This document shows positions 23,127 to 31,883 of a stretch of 35,879 nucleotides of DNA, piece by piece; the stretch's first letter is position 1, and the number at the start of each line of letters is the position of its first letter. The translations under genes and the position numbers were made by a program. The DNA comes from Methylobacter sp. (GTDB lineage: Bacteria; Pseudomonadota; Gammaproteobacteria; Methylococcales; Methylomonadaceae). The stretch spans positions 1 through 35,879 of the forward strand of contig JAURZV010000023.1 of assembly GCA_030653175.1 (NCBI GenBank). The letters are read 5' to 3'. The notes beneath the pieces were generated by a model. That model did not search any database and was not told where the DNA came from. It was given only the letters and a program-made list of their open reading frames with translations.

Positions 23127-23385
23127 AGGCCGGAAACACCTGTTCGAGCGACAGCAAGAACAGGTGTTTCCGGCAAACTGCCCGACAAGCCGGAAACGCC
23201 ACCTCGCGCTATGCTTGGGTGGCCTTATTCCGGCCTACTTTACTGACCGAGTGCGACCATACGCATTAACAATACATACAATGGAACGCTGATGACGCAG
23301 ATGATTATGATTAGATAAGATTTTTCTTGAACACTCTGCGTTTATCATATTTATCTGCGTCATCTGCGTTCTATTTTTGGCTGCT
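23127..23385. repeat. Palindromic repeats between nrtC and the porin gene
   Basis: CCGGAAACACCTGTT near 23130 is repeated inverted as AACAGGTGTTTCCGG near 23160, followed by a partial CCGGAAACGCC copy. A second stretch at about 23290-23375 has GACGCAGATGATTATGAT paired with ATCATATTTATCTGCGTC. No gene is seen. The first hairpin may protect the nrtC 3' end; no T-run follows it. Confidence 0.65.
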
Positions 23386-23422
23386 GAGTAATAACCGATT
23401 TTAACCTCAATAAGGAGGCTTT

Positions 23423-24742
23423 ATGCCGAAGAAAAAAACCAAACTGTCCGCATCTTTGCTGGCGCTCTCTGTCATGAGTGGCCCGGCCTTGGCCGGCGTT
23501 ACACAGGATGTTGAGGATGCGCTTAATTTCTATCATTACGGTAAAAACGGCGCGGTCAAGTTTGACCTGAACACGCGTTGGGAAAACGTCGATCAGGGTA
23601 TCGCCAAAAACCCGGCAACCGGCCTGCCTCTACCTGCCGCAAGACAACCACACACCGCCAATGCCTTTACCTCGCGTTTAAGGGCTGGTTTACTGTCGCC
23701 TGTATTCCATGGAATTCAGGGTTACGCCGAATACGAAGGCAATCTTGCCATGCTGGAAGATTTCAACAGTACGCGTAACAACACCGGTTACTCAACGGTC
23801 GCCGATCCTGAAAAAAGCGAACTTAACCAACTATGGATCAGCTATGCGGGCATCCCTGACACGGTGATTAAAGGCGGACGGCAGCGCATCAAGTTCGATG
23901 ACGACCGCTTTATCGGCAACGTCGGTTGGCGGCAGATGGAAACAACTTTTGACTCGGTGTTGATCACTCACAACAATCAGCAGCTTTTCGGCCTGACTGT
24001 TAACGCAGGCTATATCGGCAATATACAAACCTTTACAGCTACGACTGAAAACATCGACGCCCCGATTTTGAACGTCAATTATAAAGTCGGCGATTACGGC
24101 AACCTGATCGGTTACGGCTACTGGCTGGATTATACCGAAACTGACGAACGGGCCACGATGGAAAAATCCAGCCAAACCTACGGCTTGCGCATGACCAATT
24201 TTCAAAAACCCGGAGACACTCTGAAATTAAGCGATAATTACGGCGTGGTTTACACCGCAGAATGGGGACATCAGGAAGATTACGGGCATGGCCCAACCCC
24301 CTACGCAGTTGACCGTCTCAACCTGATGGGCGGCCTAACCGCCTATAACCTCACTTTTCAGGGCGCTATAGAGCAGCTTGACGGTAAAGGCACTAATAAA
24401 ACCTTTGATACGCCGTTGGGCACCAACCATGCCTTCCAGGGCTGGGCGGACTTATTCCTGGTAACGCCTAAAAATGGTATTCGCGATGTGTTCGGCACCC
24501 TGATTTCCACCTTTGACCGTGGCGAAGTTATATTAACCGGGGTTTATCATAATTTTACCGACGATACCGGACAAATTAAGTACGGTGATGAATGGGATTT
24601 TCAGGCCACCAAAAAATTCGGCAAGCATTATTCGGTGTTAGCGAAATACGCTTATTACAGCGCCGATAACTATAGCGGAGCCGATACCTTTTCTAATACA
24701 GATACCCAAAAAATCTGGTTACAAGGAAATATAAGCTTTTAA
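23423..24742 (+). CDS. Outer-membrane porin of the alginate-export (AlgE-like) family
   Basis: This 439-residue protein has a signal peptide ending GPALA. The body is rich in alternating beta strands with aromatic girdles. It contains LNTRWENVDQG, TSRLRAGLLSPVFHGIQGYAEYEG, LNQLWISY and KGGRQRIKFDDDRFIGNVGWRQ, the pattern of alginate-export family barrels. It ends with a C-terminal barrel strand (IWLQGNISF, terminal Phe). AAGGAGG lies seven bases before the ATG. Lying between nrtC and the NarK gene, it probably lets nitrate or nitrite across the outer membrane. Specificity is inferred from context only. Confidence 0.8.
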   Translation: MPKKKTKLSASLLALSVMSGPALAGVTQDVEDALNFYHYGKNGAVKFDLNTRWENVDQGIAKNPATGLPLPAARQPHTANAFTSRLRAGLLSPVFHGIQGYAEYEGNLAMLEDFNSTRNNTGYSTVADPEKSELNQLWISYAGIPDTVIKGGRQRIKFDDDRFIGNVGWRQMETTFDSVLITHNNQQLFGLTVNAGYIGNIQTFTATTENIDAPILNVNYKVGDYGNLIGYGYWLDYTETDERATMEKSSQTYGLRMTNFQKPGDTLKLSDNYGVVYTAEWGHQEDYGHGPTPYAVDRLNLMGGLTAYNLTFQGAIEQLDGKGTNKTFDTPLGTNHAFQGWADLFLVTPKNGIRDVFGTLISTFDRGEVILTGVYHNFTDDTGQIKYGDEWDFQATKKFGKHYSVLAKYAYYSADNYSGADTFSNTDTQKIWLQGNISF

Positions 24743-24758
24743 AATTTATCGCTTTCTT

Positions 24759-24820
24759 TGCACCAAAATAATGCGCGATACATTGCACCATGATAATGCA
24801 TGGTGCATTATTATGGTGCT
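24759..24820 (+). promoter_or_regulatory. Cluster of NtrC-like sites before narK
   Basis: Three 17-bp dyads are seen: TGCACCAAAATAATGCG (24759-24775), TGCACCATGATAATGCA (24784-24800) and TGCATTATTATGGTGCT (24804-24820). Each keeps one full TGCACCA or TGGTGC arm. About 30 bp downstream is CGGCAC ... TATGCC, a sigma-54-like pair whose spacing is one base too long. Confidence 0.5.
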
Positions 24821-24975
24821 TATTTGCCCTTTCCTTTCAATTTCATATTGTTCGGCACATTGCTATGCCGCTCTCTACATCGCCTATATGGATTTAGGTA
24901 AGGGATATAAGCACGACTACAGGAATACAGTAGGCGAGCAATGCAGAAGTAAATGCCGAGGAACGAAAGCTTATC

Positions 24976-25005
24976 TAAAGCGCCTTCTTTTGGTGCTTTA
25001 TTTCC
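24976..25005 (+). terminator. Possible attenuator hairpin in the narK 5' region
   Basis: TAAAGCGCC (24976-24984) pairs over nine bases with GGTGCTTTA (24992-25000) around a seven-base loop, followed by a short T-stretch. It lies about 110 bp before the narK ATG. No convincing pair of ANTAR hexaloops precedes it. Confidence 0.5.
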
Positions 25006-25117
25006 TGCATTTCCGGCCGTCCGCAGCTTAAATAAACCAGTATTGCAACCGTCTCAGCATATGTGGCATGCAACATGCTTTTGCTAATCCAGTAATCTTC
25101 ATAACTGGAAATCTATC

Positions 25118-26596
25118 ATGTCATCTCAACGCCTTAACCTGCTCTCCTTCTCGGGAAAAACCAAAATTCTCCACATGACGTGGATGGCTTTTTTTATCAG
25201 CTTTGTGGTGTGGTTTAACCATGCGCCTTTAATGATGGTGATCGCTAAAACGCTGGGCATGAACAACTCGGAAATAAAAACCATCCTGATCTTAAACGTC
25301 GCCTTGACCATTCCGGCACGCATTGTGATCGGTATTCTGGTCGATAAATTCGGCCCTAAACGCACTTATTCAACGCTGTTGGCGGCGGGCAGCATTCCCT
25401 GTTTTATGTTCGCTTTTGCCACCAGTTTTGAGCAACTGGCCCTGGCCCGTTTCTTGTTGGGCTTTATAGGCGCCGGTTTTGTGATCGGTATACGCATGGT
25501 TGGCGAATGGTTTCCGGCCAAACAAGTGGGTATTGCCGAAGGTATTTACGGCGGTTGGGGAAATTTCGGCTCAGCCGCTGCGGCCGGGGCTTTGCCCGCT
25601 CTCGCCCTGATCTATGGCGGTGATGAAGGCTGGCGCTATGCGATTGCAACGACAGGCGTTATTGCCCTGGTTTATTCGGTCATCTATTTCTTCAGCGTGT
25701 CCGACACACCCAAAGGGTCAACTTACTTTAAGCCTAAAAAAGCGGGGGCGATGGAAGTCACCAGTATCTGGGACTTGTTCTTCTATATTCTGATGAGCAT
25801 TCCTTTGTACGCCACCTTGAGCCTGCTAACCTGGAAATTATCGCCGGCGGGCGTCAACCTGTTGTCGAACGTTACCGCCATCTGTATTTATACCGGCACT
25901 TGGGCTTTATTTCTCTACAACGTGTATAAAATCATCCACGTCAACGAGGAACATCTACAGCACCCGATAGATGAAATTCATAAATACAAATTCAAACAGG
26001 TTGCCATCCTTGATCTGGCTTATTTCATTACCTTTGGCTCGGAATTAGCCGTTGTTTCCATGCTGCCGCTGTTTTTCTTCGATACTTTCCATGAGTCGCA
26101 CGGCATTACCATGGTCGAAGCGGGTTTGCTGGGAGGTAGTTTTGCCTTTATTAACCTGATTGCGCGGCCTGCCGGCGGATGGATTAGCGATAAATTCGGC
26201 CGTAAACTATCCTTAAGTATTTTCGTCTTGGGTTTGTCAGCGGGTTATTTCTGCATGTCGCTGATTGACTCGGAATGGCCTATTGCGTTGGCGGTATTGA
26301 TAACAATGGCCTGCTCTTGCTTTGTATCCGGCGGCTGTGGTGCCGTATATGCAATCGTTCCGTTGATTAAGCGGCGCATGACCGGGCAGATTGCAGGCAT
26401 GGTCGGCGCTTACGGCAATGTCGGCGGCGTACTGTTTCTGACCATATTATCGTTTGTTACACCGGCTGTATTTTTTGTGGTCATAGCGGCGGTGGCGTTA
26501 TCGGTGTTGATTGCCGTACAGTTTATTGATGAACCGAAAGGTCACATGGCCGAAGTTCAGGAAGACGGTACAGTGGAAATGATTGAGTTGAATTAA
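25118..26596 (+). CDS. NarK/NasA-type nitrate/nitrite MFS transporter
   Basis: This 492-residue protein has about 12 membrane segments. NNP-family signatures are present: Arg and acidic residues in the first half (GIRMVGEWFPAKQVGIAEG), a nitrate-signature-like GGWGNFGSAAAAGAL and the second-half match GMVGAYGNVGGVLFL. The MFS loop motif GISDKFGRK-type appears as GGWISDKFGRKLSL. It moves nitrate or nitrite across the inner membrane, giving the cell a second route beside NrtABC. A long loop (HEEHLQHP-like NEEHLQHPIDEIHKYKFK) joins the halves. The gene lies upstream of a phosphatase/kinase fusion, as in Pseudomonas where a similar kinase gene adjoins the nas transporter and nirB. Confidence 0.9.
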   Translation: MSSQRLNLLSFSGKTKILHMTWMAFFISFVVWFNHAPLMMVIAKTLGMNNSEIKTILILNVALTIPARIVIGILVDKFGPKRTYSTLLAAGSIPCFMFAFATSFEQLALARFLLGFIGAGFVIGIRMVGEWFPAKQVGIAEGIYGGWGNFGSAAAAGALPALALIYGGDEGWRYAIATTGVIALVYSVIYFFSVSDTPKGSTYFKPKKAGAMEVTSIWDLFFYILMSIPLYATLSLLTWKLSPAGVNLLSNVTAICIYTGTWALFLYNVYKIIHVNEEHLQHPIDEIHKYKFKQVAILDLAYFITFGSELAVVSMLPLFFFDTFHESHGITMVEAGLLGGSFAFINLIARPAGGWISDKFGRKLSLSIFVLGLSAGYFCMSLIDSEWPIALAVLITMACSCFVSGGCGAVYAIVPLIKRRMTGQIAGMVGAYGNVGGVLFLTILSFVTPAVFFVVIAAVALSVLIAVQFIDEPKGHMAEVQEDGTVEMIELN

Positions 26597-26612
26597 AGGT
26601 GGAACTAATATT

Positions 26613-26677
26613 GTGGGCGCGAATTTATTCGCGCTTGCTATTATTGGATTATTCAGCGCGAATAAATTCGCGCCCAC
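26613..26677. repeat. Palindromic repeat GTGGGCGCGAATTTATTCGCGC, paired
   Basis: GTGGGCGCGAATTTATTCGC and its inverted copy (GCGAATAAATTCGCGCCCAC) face each other across about 20 bp. Related single or paired copies occur at 9-30 (inside nirD), 27037-27057 and 33896-33954. It is a REP/BIME-type family of this genome. Confidence 0.85.
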
Positions 26678-26770
26678 CGCATATAGTCACTCCACTGACA
26701 GCCGGACTGGGCATGTTGCCCCGTCCGAAACGTTTAGGGTTTTGCGTTGGCTGAGTGCAGCCGCTTAGTT

Positions 26771-26993
26771 CAGACCGCGCTTATCCGGTTAACACACACG
26801 ACAAAAACACATGTCTTTTTTCAGGCAAAATGTGGGCCACCGGCCCGGTTTCCGGCATCAGCAGACCGACGCTGCGCCGGTTTTGCCGAGAATTTGGCAC
26901 GGAAGTGGGGTTTCCAGCTTGGTGTGTGTGACAACCGGATAAGCACGATTCAGACATCGCAGAAACGTTAGGAACGGGGTTACAAACCCCGTC
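26771..26993. mobile_element. MITE-like element between narK and the kinase gene
   Basis: GCTTATCCGGTT plus CACACAC at 26780-26798 is matched by the inverted copy at 26922-26944. The interior of about 125 bp is GC-rich, non-coding and palindromic (GGGCCACCGGCCCGG). Just outside is a separate stem, AACGGGGTT/ACCCCGTC, at about 26973-26993. No transposase is present. It is a terminal-inverted-repeat element or a degenerate repeat. Confidence 0.55.
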
Positions 26994-27036
26994 CCGCTTG
27001 CGATACGCTGGTATACGTAAATACTACAAGCTACAA

Positions 27037-27057
27037 GCGCGAATGAATTCGCGCCCA
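27037..27057. repeat. Single copy of the GCGCGAAT..ATTCGCGC palindrome
   Basis: GCGCGAATGAATTCGCGCCCA lies 27 bp before the kinase/phosphatase start codon. It belongs to the same family as 26613-26677. Confidence 0.8.
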
Positions 27058-27083
27058 CCCCCAATATAACTACGATATAACCT

Positions 27084-28823
27084 ATGTCCAAACCAACACT
27101 CAAAGTCAGCATCGGCTTTGCCAGCGATAAAGGCATCAAGCCGGATAATGAGGACTTTTTCGGTTCGTTAATACCGGAAGGCCCGCAATTGGCCCATAAA
27201 GGCATAGCCGTTGCCATTGCCGACGGCATGAGCGGCAGTGACGCCGGAAAACAGGCCAGTCACTGCTGTGTCGTCAGCTTTCTAAGCGATTATTACAGCA
27301 CCCCCGACTCATGGTCAGTCAAACATGCCGGGCAAAAAATCCTTTCCGCCACCAATTCCTGGTTATACAGTCAGGGACAAAGTCGCTATGAATCGACCAA
27401 GGGAATGGTCAGCACACTCAGCATTATTGTCCTGAAATCGACCACTGCGCATATTTTTCATATCGGCGATTCGCGCATTTATCGTTTACGGCAAGGTAAT
27501 TTTGAGCAGATAACTCGCGATCACCGCATCTGGGTTAAAGAAAAAAATTATCTTAACCGGGCCATGGGCATAGAACCGCATCTGGAAGTCGATTACCGGT
27601 CGCTTCCATTAGAAACAGGAGACCTGTTTTTAATGACGACTGACGGGGTACACGATTTTATCGATGAAAAAACCCTAAAAAAGCTGCTCGTCCAAGATAA
27701 TGCGGATTTAACCCTGCTTGCCGAAAAAATCATGCAACAGGCCGAAAGCAATCACAGCGATGACAATCTGACCTGTCAACTGGTCAGAGTCGATGAATTA
27801 CCCGAAGCCAACGAAGACGAGATTATTCGCCGCCACACCAACCTGCCCTTCCCTCCGCCGTTGGAACCCGGCATGGTAATCGACGGCTACCGGATCGAAG
27901 CGGAATTACATGCCAGTAAACGCACCCAGATTTACCGGGCCTTCGATACGAAAACCGATACGCAGGTTATCTTGAAGACCCCGTCTATCCTTTATGATGA
28001 CGATCCCCATTACATAGAACATTTTCTGCATGAAGAATGGGCCGGAAAACGCATTCATCACGAAAATGTACTGAAAATTCTCAGCCCTAACCGGGAAAAA
28101 AGCTGCCTTTATTACGTCACGGAATTTCTCGAAGGGCCGACGCTGAGACAATGGATAACCGCTAATCCGAAGCCTGATATTAAAGAAGCCAGAAAAATAG
28201 TTGAACAGATTGCCAAGGGACTGCGCGCTTTTCATCGCATGGAAATGCTGCATCAGGATTTGAAACCCGAAAACATCATGTTCGATAAAAACGGCATCGT
28301 TAAAATCATCGATTTCGGCTCGGTTAAAATCGCCGGTATCGCCGAAATTACGCCACTGGAACACAGCGGGGCGGACAACATACTCGGCACCTTGAATTAC
28401 ACCGCGCCTGAATACCATCTGGGGCAGCACGGCACGGTAAAATCCGACCTGTTTTCACTGGGCGTCATCACTTATGAAATGCTAAACGGCGCCTTGCCTT
28501 TCGGTCAGGATATGCCCGAAAAACCCAACAAAATGAATCTGGGAAAACTCCATTATGTGCCCAGTTTTCATCACAACGCGATGGTTCCGATCTGGATTGA
28601 CGGTGCATTAAAAAAAGCCACCGCAATCACCCCGCAATTTCGCTATGACGATTTATCGGAGTTCCTTTATGACCTGTCCACACCCAACCCCAGGTTTTTG
28701 AGCGCTGAAGAGGCCATACCTTTAATACAGCGCAATCCGTTATTATTCTGGAAAGGCTTGTCGATAATGCTGCTGTTCACAAATCTGGTTTTGATGTATT
28801 TGTTGGTGCATGAAAAAAACTGA
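27084..28823 (+). CDS. Membrane-anchored PP2C phosphatase / Ser-Thr protein kinase fusion
   Basis: This 579-residue protein has an N-terminal PP2C domain at about residues 1-236. Its metal-binding acids are in NEDFF, IADGMSG, GDSRIYR, TTDGVHD and SDDNLT. A Hanks-type kinase domain spans about 262-540. The glycine loop is poor, the Lys is in VILKTP, the catalytic loop is HQDLKPEN (HRD changed to HQD, about residue 389), and DFG and APE are present (IIDFGS, YTAPEY). One helix near the C-terminus (MLLFTNLVLMYLLV) anchors it. Similar fusions lie beside nirB and nasA in Pseudomonas. It may tune nitrate uptake or reduction by phosphorylation; the targets are unknown. Confidence 0.92.
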   Translation: MSKPTLKVSIGFASDKGIKPDNEDFFGSLIPEGPQLAHKGIAVAIADGMSGSDAGKQASHCCVVSFLSDYYSTPDSWSVKHAGQKILSATNSWLYSQGQSRYESTKGMVSTLSIIVLKSTTAHIFHIGDSRIYRLRQGNFEQITRDHRIWVKEKNYLNRAMGIEPHLEVDYRSLPLETGDLFLMTTDGVHDFIDEKTLKKLLVQDNADLTLLAEKIMQQAESNHSDDNLTCQLVRVDELPEANEDEIIRRHTNLPFPPPLEPGMVIDGYRIEAELHASKRTQIYRAFDTKTDTQVILKTPSILYDDDPHYIEHFLHEEWAGKRIHHENVLKILSPNREKSCLYYVTEFLEGPTLRQWITANPKPDIKEARKIVEQIAKGLRAFHRMEMLHQDLKPENIMFDKNGIVKIIDFGSVKIAGIAEITPLEHSGADNILGTLNYTAPEYHLGQHGTVKSDLFSLGVITYEMLNGALPFGQDMPEKPNKMNLGKLHYVPSFHHNAMVPIWIDGALKKATAITPQFRYDDLSEFLYDLSTPNPRFLSAEEAIPLIQRNPLLFWKGLSIMLLFTNLVLMYLLVHEKN

Positions 28824-28889
28824 CAATTAGCGGGGCGATAATAGGCGACCGGTTGGTCGCCCATCGAAGCTTATGACGGCTTTACGTGC

Positions 28890-29342
28890 TCATAATTCAA
28901 ATTCTGCAGGATCAATCCCCAATTCCTTGGCTATTCTGGTAGCTACCTTTTTTTCAGAGTAATCAAAATTTCCGTCCGAAGAGGCAATGCCGATAATCAT
29001 GCGAACCAACAGGCGCGAGGCTTGAGCATTCGACTTCATCTTGCCTAATGCTTCATAAGCTTTGGCTTCGCCTATGTCCTTATCGAATTCAAGCTGGCCT
29101 ACAAAGTCCTGAAAGGCCTTTATCACATCGCTGGTGGTAAAAATCGACAGCGCTTCATGACTTTCGATGAATTTAACCATTTTTTGCTTTTCTTCCGAAC
29201 TGACGCTGCCGTCGGCCATGGTGATCAATGCGGAACCTGCCATCGCGGCATTCAGAAAATCCTTGTTCTTGAATTTTAAAGCCTCTGTTTTTAACTCATT
29301 GGCTTTGCTTTTTAATTGACTTAGAAAATTATCGAAACTCAT
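28890..29342 (-). CDS. terB: TerB family tellurite-resistance protein
   Basis: This 150-residue, soluble, all-helical protein has the TerB/DjlA metal-binding features: ALITMADGSVSSEEKQKM in the first half and its weaker repeat IIGIASSDGNFDYSEKKV in the second, each with an acidic DG turn. In Ter stress systems TerB works with TerD, TerC and others at the membrane. It lies at the 3' end of the Ter-type gene set on the same strand, 280 bp beyond the CitE-like gene. GGAG precedes the ATG. Convergent with the kinase gene. Confidence 0.85.
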   Translation of the reverse strand: MSFDNFLSQLKSKANELKTEALKFKNKDFLNAAMAGSALITMADGSVSSEEKQKMVKFIESHEALSIFTTSDVIKAFQDFVGQLEFDKDIGEAKAYEALGKMKSNAQASRLLVRMIIGIASSDGNFDYSEKKVATRIAKELGIDPAEFEL

Positions 29343-29428
29343 TGTGCTCTCCTGATGTTAAATGTTGTTGTGTAATTTTTACTTGCTGCCTAACCTATGA
29401 CTATCTTTTTGATTAAATCTTCATGTTC

Positions 29429-29636
29429 TTCGTGGTGAAAATTTCTTGCCTATTGAATAATATCCGCTATTTAACAGCCATGTAGGTCGGGTTAGCGGTA
29501 GCGTAACCCGTCCTTTGCCGCTTCGATGTGTCGGGTTACGCTACGCTAACCCGACCTACGACTACGACTGGTTTTTCAGAGTAAATTTTCGTGGTGAAAA
29601 TTTCTTGCCTATTGAATAATATCCGCTATTTAACAG
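29429..29636. repeat. 49-bp direct repeats flanking a palindromic unit
   Basis: The 49 bp at 29429-29477 are repeated exactly at 29588-29636 (TTCGTGGTGAAAATTTCTTG at the start, CCGCTATTTAACAG at the end). Between them is a GTAGGTCGGGTTAGCGGTAG ... CGCTAACCCGACCTAC inverted repeat. The second copy contains the stop codon of the CitE-like gene, so the first is a displaced duplicate of that 3' end. Confidence 0.9.
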
Positions 29637-30594
29637 ACAGCTCAGTATACTCCGGCAAGACGAGTGACTCTCTGTCGCCATAGCACAACTGCCTATCTAT
29701 AATCCCCTGCCCCCATTGCTTATGGGTCGCCACTTCGCACATCGCGTCGTGCATCCTGAACACCGCGGGCGATGCTCTTCGACTCAAGGCGAGCGCCATT
29801 TCGTAGTCTTCACTATCGACGCTGTACATAGCTTCAATGACCGGTACCTGGGTAGGATGAATGGCTGTTTTACCGATCAAGCCATGCGCCAAATCCAGTC
29901 GAATCTCTTTTTGCAGGGTGACGGCATCATCCAGGTATTCGAACACCGGCGCCGCCAAAGAGAAGCCGTAAGGCTTAAACAGCGTAACCAGCTGCGCTAT
30001 CACATGACCCAGCGGTGTTTCATACAAGGTCATAGCCCTTGGCCGCCTGACACCTAAAAGGTTCATCAAGTCGTTGCCGCCAATCCGAAGCATTAATATC
30101 CGCGCAAAAATATCGTCCTGTAATAAGCCCTGACGCAATTCACTCATCGCGCCGACATCAAAAACATCCTTGGTTTCCAGCGTCGGCATGACCTTAAACT
30201 GTGTGTCCTGCAATTGATCGAAGTAGGCGTGGAAATTAGTTTCGTTAAATTTCGGCAACACAAAGCCGTCGACTTTTTCAATGTCGGGCAGATCCAGCAG
30301 CCGGGCCAGGATTTCGGGATTTCTGGCGCGAATAAAACGGAATCGAGTCGGCGAGTCTCTAAAGCCCTGCAAGCAAAGTCCTAAATGACGCAGACTGCTG
30401 TCTACCTCGCTATGAGAGACAGCGTCTTCGGTACAAAAAATCATCGACCGCAAGGCTTCCAATTTTTCGCCATTGGCGCAATCCATAAGGTCTAGGCGAT
30501 GCGCGGGCATATACAGCGACGCACCTAAACACCACGGTGAAAAAGATTTTGGCGGTGTATTCATAATTGGCTCTCTCGGTAATTGCTCCTGCAT
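29626..30594 (-). CDS. HpcH/HpaI (CitE-like) aldolase/lyase of the Ter-associated module
   Basis: This 322-residue TIM-barrel protein of the HpcH/HpaI and citrate-lyase-beta family has SMIFCTEDAV, VDGFVLPKF, MPTLETKDV and RIGGNDLMNLLGVRR as active-site regions. Gly and Asp residues for metal-dependent C-C bond cleavage are retained (GGND, ETPLGH, GKTAIHPTQ). The substrate is unknown. In Ter-type operons this enzyme belongs to a predicted pathway making a nucleoside-like compound together with two phosphoribosyltransferases, an ATP-grasp and a HAD phosphatase. The ATG overlaps the stop of the preceding gene (TAATG). An ATG 10 codons later is possible. Confidence 0.85.
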   Translation of the reverse strand: MQEQLPREPIMNTPPKSFSPWCLGASLYMPAHRLDLMDCANGEKLEALRSMIFCTEDAVSHSEVDSSLRHLGLCLQGFRDSPTRFRFIRARNPEILARLLDLPDIEKVDGFVLPKFNETNFHAYFDQLQDTQFKVMPTLETKDVFDVGAMSELRQGLLQDDIFARILMLRIGGNDLMNLLGVRRPRAMTLYETPLGHVIAQLVTLFKPYGFSLAAPVFEYLDDAVTLQKEIRLDLAHGLIGKTAIHPTQVPVIEAMYSVDSEDYEMALALSRRASPAVFRMHDAMCEVATHKQWGQGIIDRQLCYGDRESLVLPEYTELSVK

Positions 30595-31703
30595 TACTCT
30601 ACCTCCTGCATCCCTGCAAGTCGTTTAATTAAGGCCACCGCTCGGTACGGCAGGTCGGTAACAATATCTATCGGAATAGACCGGGATTCGGCCAGCCAGC
30701 GCAAATGCCGGGTGGCCTCGCAATCCAAATCCTGTAACAGCAACACCCGCGCTTCACGGCGCAATAAAACCCGCGTCGCCTCGCCGATACCGGGCTTAAC
30801 GTAATTGTACTGTTTAACGCCGTAACGTTCGCTAATCCAGTTCAATAGCTGCCGGGAAACACTTTGCAATTGTAGCCGGTCATGGGAGCCTATTTCAAAG
30901 CCACACTCGTATTCTTGCCACGCATGTTCAACGCAAGCCAGCATCGTGTCAATGAAATAGCGGGATAAATCGTGTTGCTCAAACTGCCGGTAATAAACGC
31001 AACCATGAAAATCGGTAGCGGCGGCTGTCTGCGGATCGTAAACCGAACGGCTGACCAATCCGGATACGGTGGCATTCAAGATGCACGAAGGGATCAGGTA
31101 ATCCTCCGAACAAGCGGCAACCGCCGCGCTGCCTGATAAATCGGTCAGCACATACAATTCAGCCGGAACAGTCACGCTATCGGTGACGGCAAAAGCCTGT
31201 AAGCTGGCGGCCAACTGCCGCGCAATAACGCCTTTCCCCGTCCAACCGTCGACAAAAACCAACGATTCCGGCGCATGATTTTGCAAAATATGGCGCAAGG
31301 CATTTTGATCGATACCGACATCCCGCAGTATGGAAATGGAATAATGACTCGCCTCGGTGTTGAAATAGCGTTTGAGCACATGCTTGAGCAGCACGCCGAC
31401 CGGCGTTCCGGCTCGCGCCAGTGAAACCAGGGTAACGCCGTGCGGACGGGTGTCCAATATGCGCTCCGCCAATACCAGCAAATGTCCCGCCATGCGCTGC
31501 TGATTTAAGTCCATCGCCTGATAAAACAGCGGCAAATAATGTTCCGGCGGCAACGACTCATGCGTCAGCATCTGGGAATAATGTTTTTTGCCGGATTGAA
31601 TTAGGGCTTCTTTGATATGGACGGGCGTATCCTGCATCGTCATCGGTTTTAGCAGGAACTGCACATCGTCTGCGCTGTAACTACCGGTGAAAGGAATGCT
31701 CAT
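30594..31703 (-). CDS. StiP-type phosphoribosyltransferase-like protein (PF11202 family)
   Basis: This 369-residue protein begins MSIPFTGSYSADDVQFLLKP, typical of the family annotated as StiP or PRTase_1. Its phosphoribosyltransferase-like PRPP loop is SLVFVDGWTGKG, with SLARAGTPVGVLL as another binding segment. It is often labelled a cysteine protease, but the fold assignment as a phosphoribosyltransferase is better supported by the motifs seen here. It overlaps the CitE-like start by one base. Part of the Ter-associated biosynthesis set. Confidence 0.85.
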   Translation of the reverse strand: MSIPFTGSYSADDVQFLLKPMTMQDTPVHIKEALIQSGKKHYSQMLTHESLPPEHYLPLFYQAMDLNQQRMAGHLLVLAERILDTRPHGVTLVSLARAGTPVGVLLKHVLKRYFNTEASHYSISILRDVGIDQNALRHILQNHAPESLVFVDGWTGKGVIARQLAASLQAFAVTDSVTVPAELYVLTDLSGSAAVAACSEDYLIPSCILNATVSGLVSRSVYDPQTAAATDFHGCVYYRQFEQHDLSRYFIDTMLACVEHAWQEYECGFEIGSHDRLQLQSVSRQLLNWISERYGVKQYNYVKPGIGEATRVLLRREARVLLLQDLDCEATRHLRWLAESRSIPIDIVTDLPYRAVALIKRLAGMQEVE

Positions 31704-31713
31704 TTAGTAATTT

Positions 31714-31806
31714 CTCGTTCCCACGCGCTGCGCACAGCCTTATACGCATTACCCTCGTTCCCACGCAGCGCGTGGGACCGAGAGCGTACTTGTGTATAAG
31801 GCTGTG
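31714..31806. repeat. Nested palindromic repeat between StiP and HAD genes
   Basis: ACAGCCTTATACG is repeated inverted as TGTATAAGGCTGT. Within it lies CTCGTTCCCACGC/GCGTGGGACCGAG. The CTCGTTCCCACGC arm recurs near 19955 and 33835. Confidence 0.75.
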
Positions 31807-31883
31807 AGGGGGGGAGGTAAAAATCTGTGTTCATCATATTTATTTGCGTTCCATTATATTTGATGACCGAATAGTTACGTTAT

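Noticed and set aside
24886-25005. Fourth ANTAR leader before narK
   Set aside because: There is a terminator-like hairpin, but the upstream stretch lacks two six-base-loop hairpins with A1/G4. The segment CCTATATGGATTTAGG is better explained as a degenerate copy of the dispersed CCTACATGGATGTAGG repeat.
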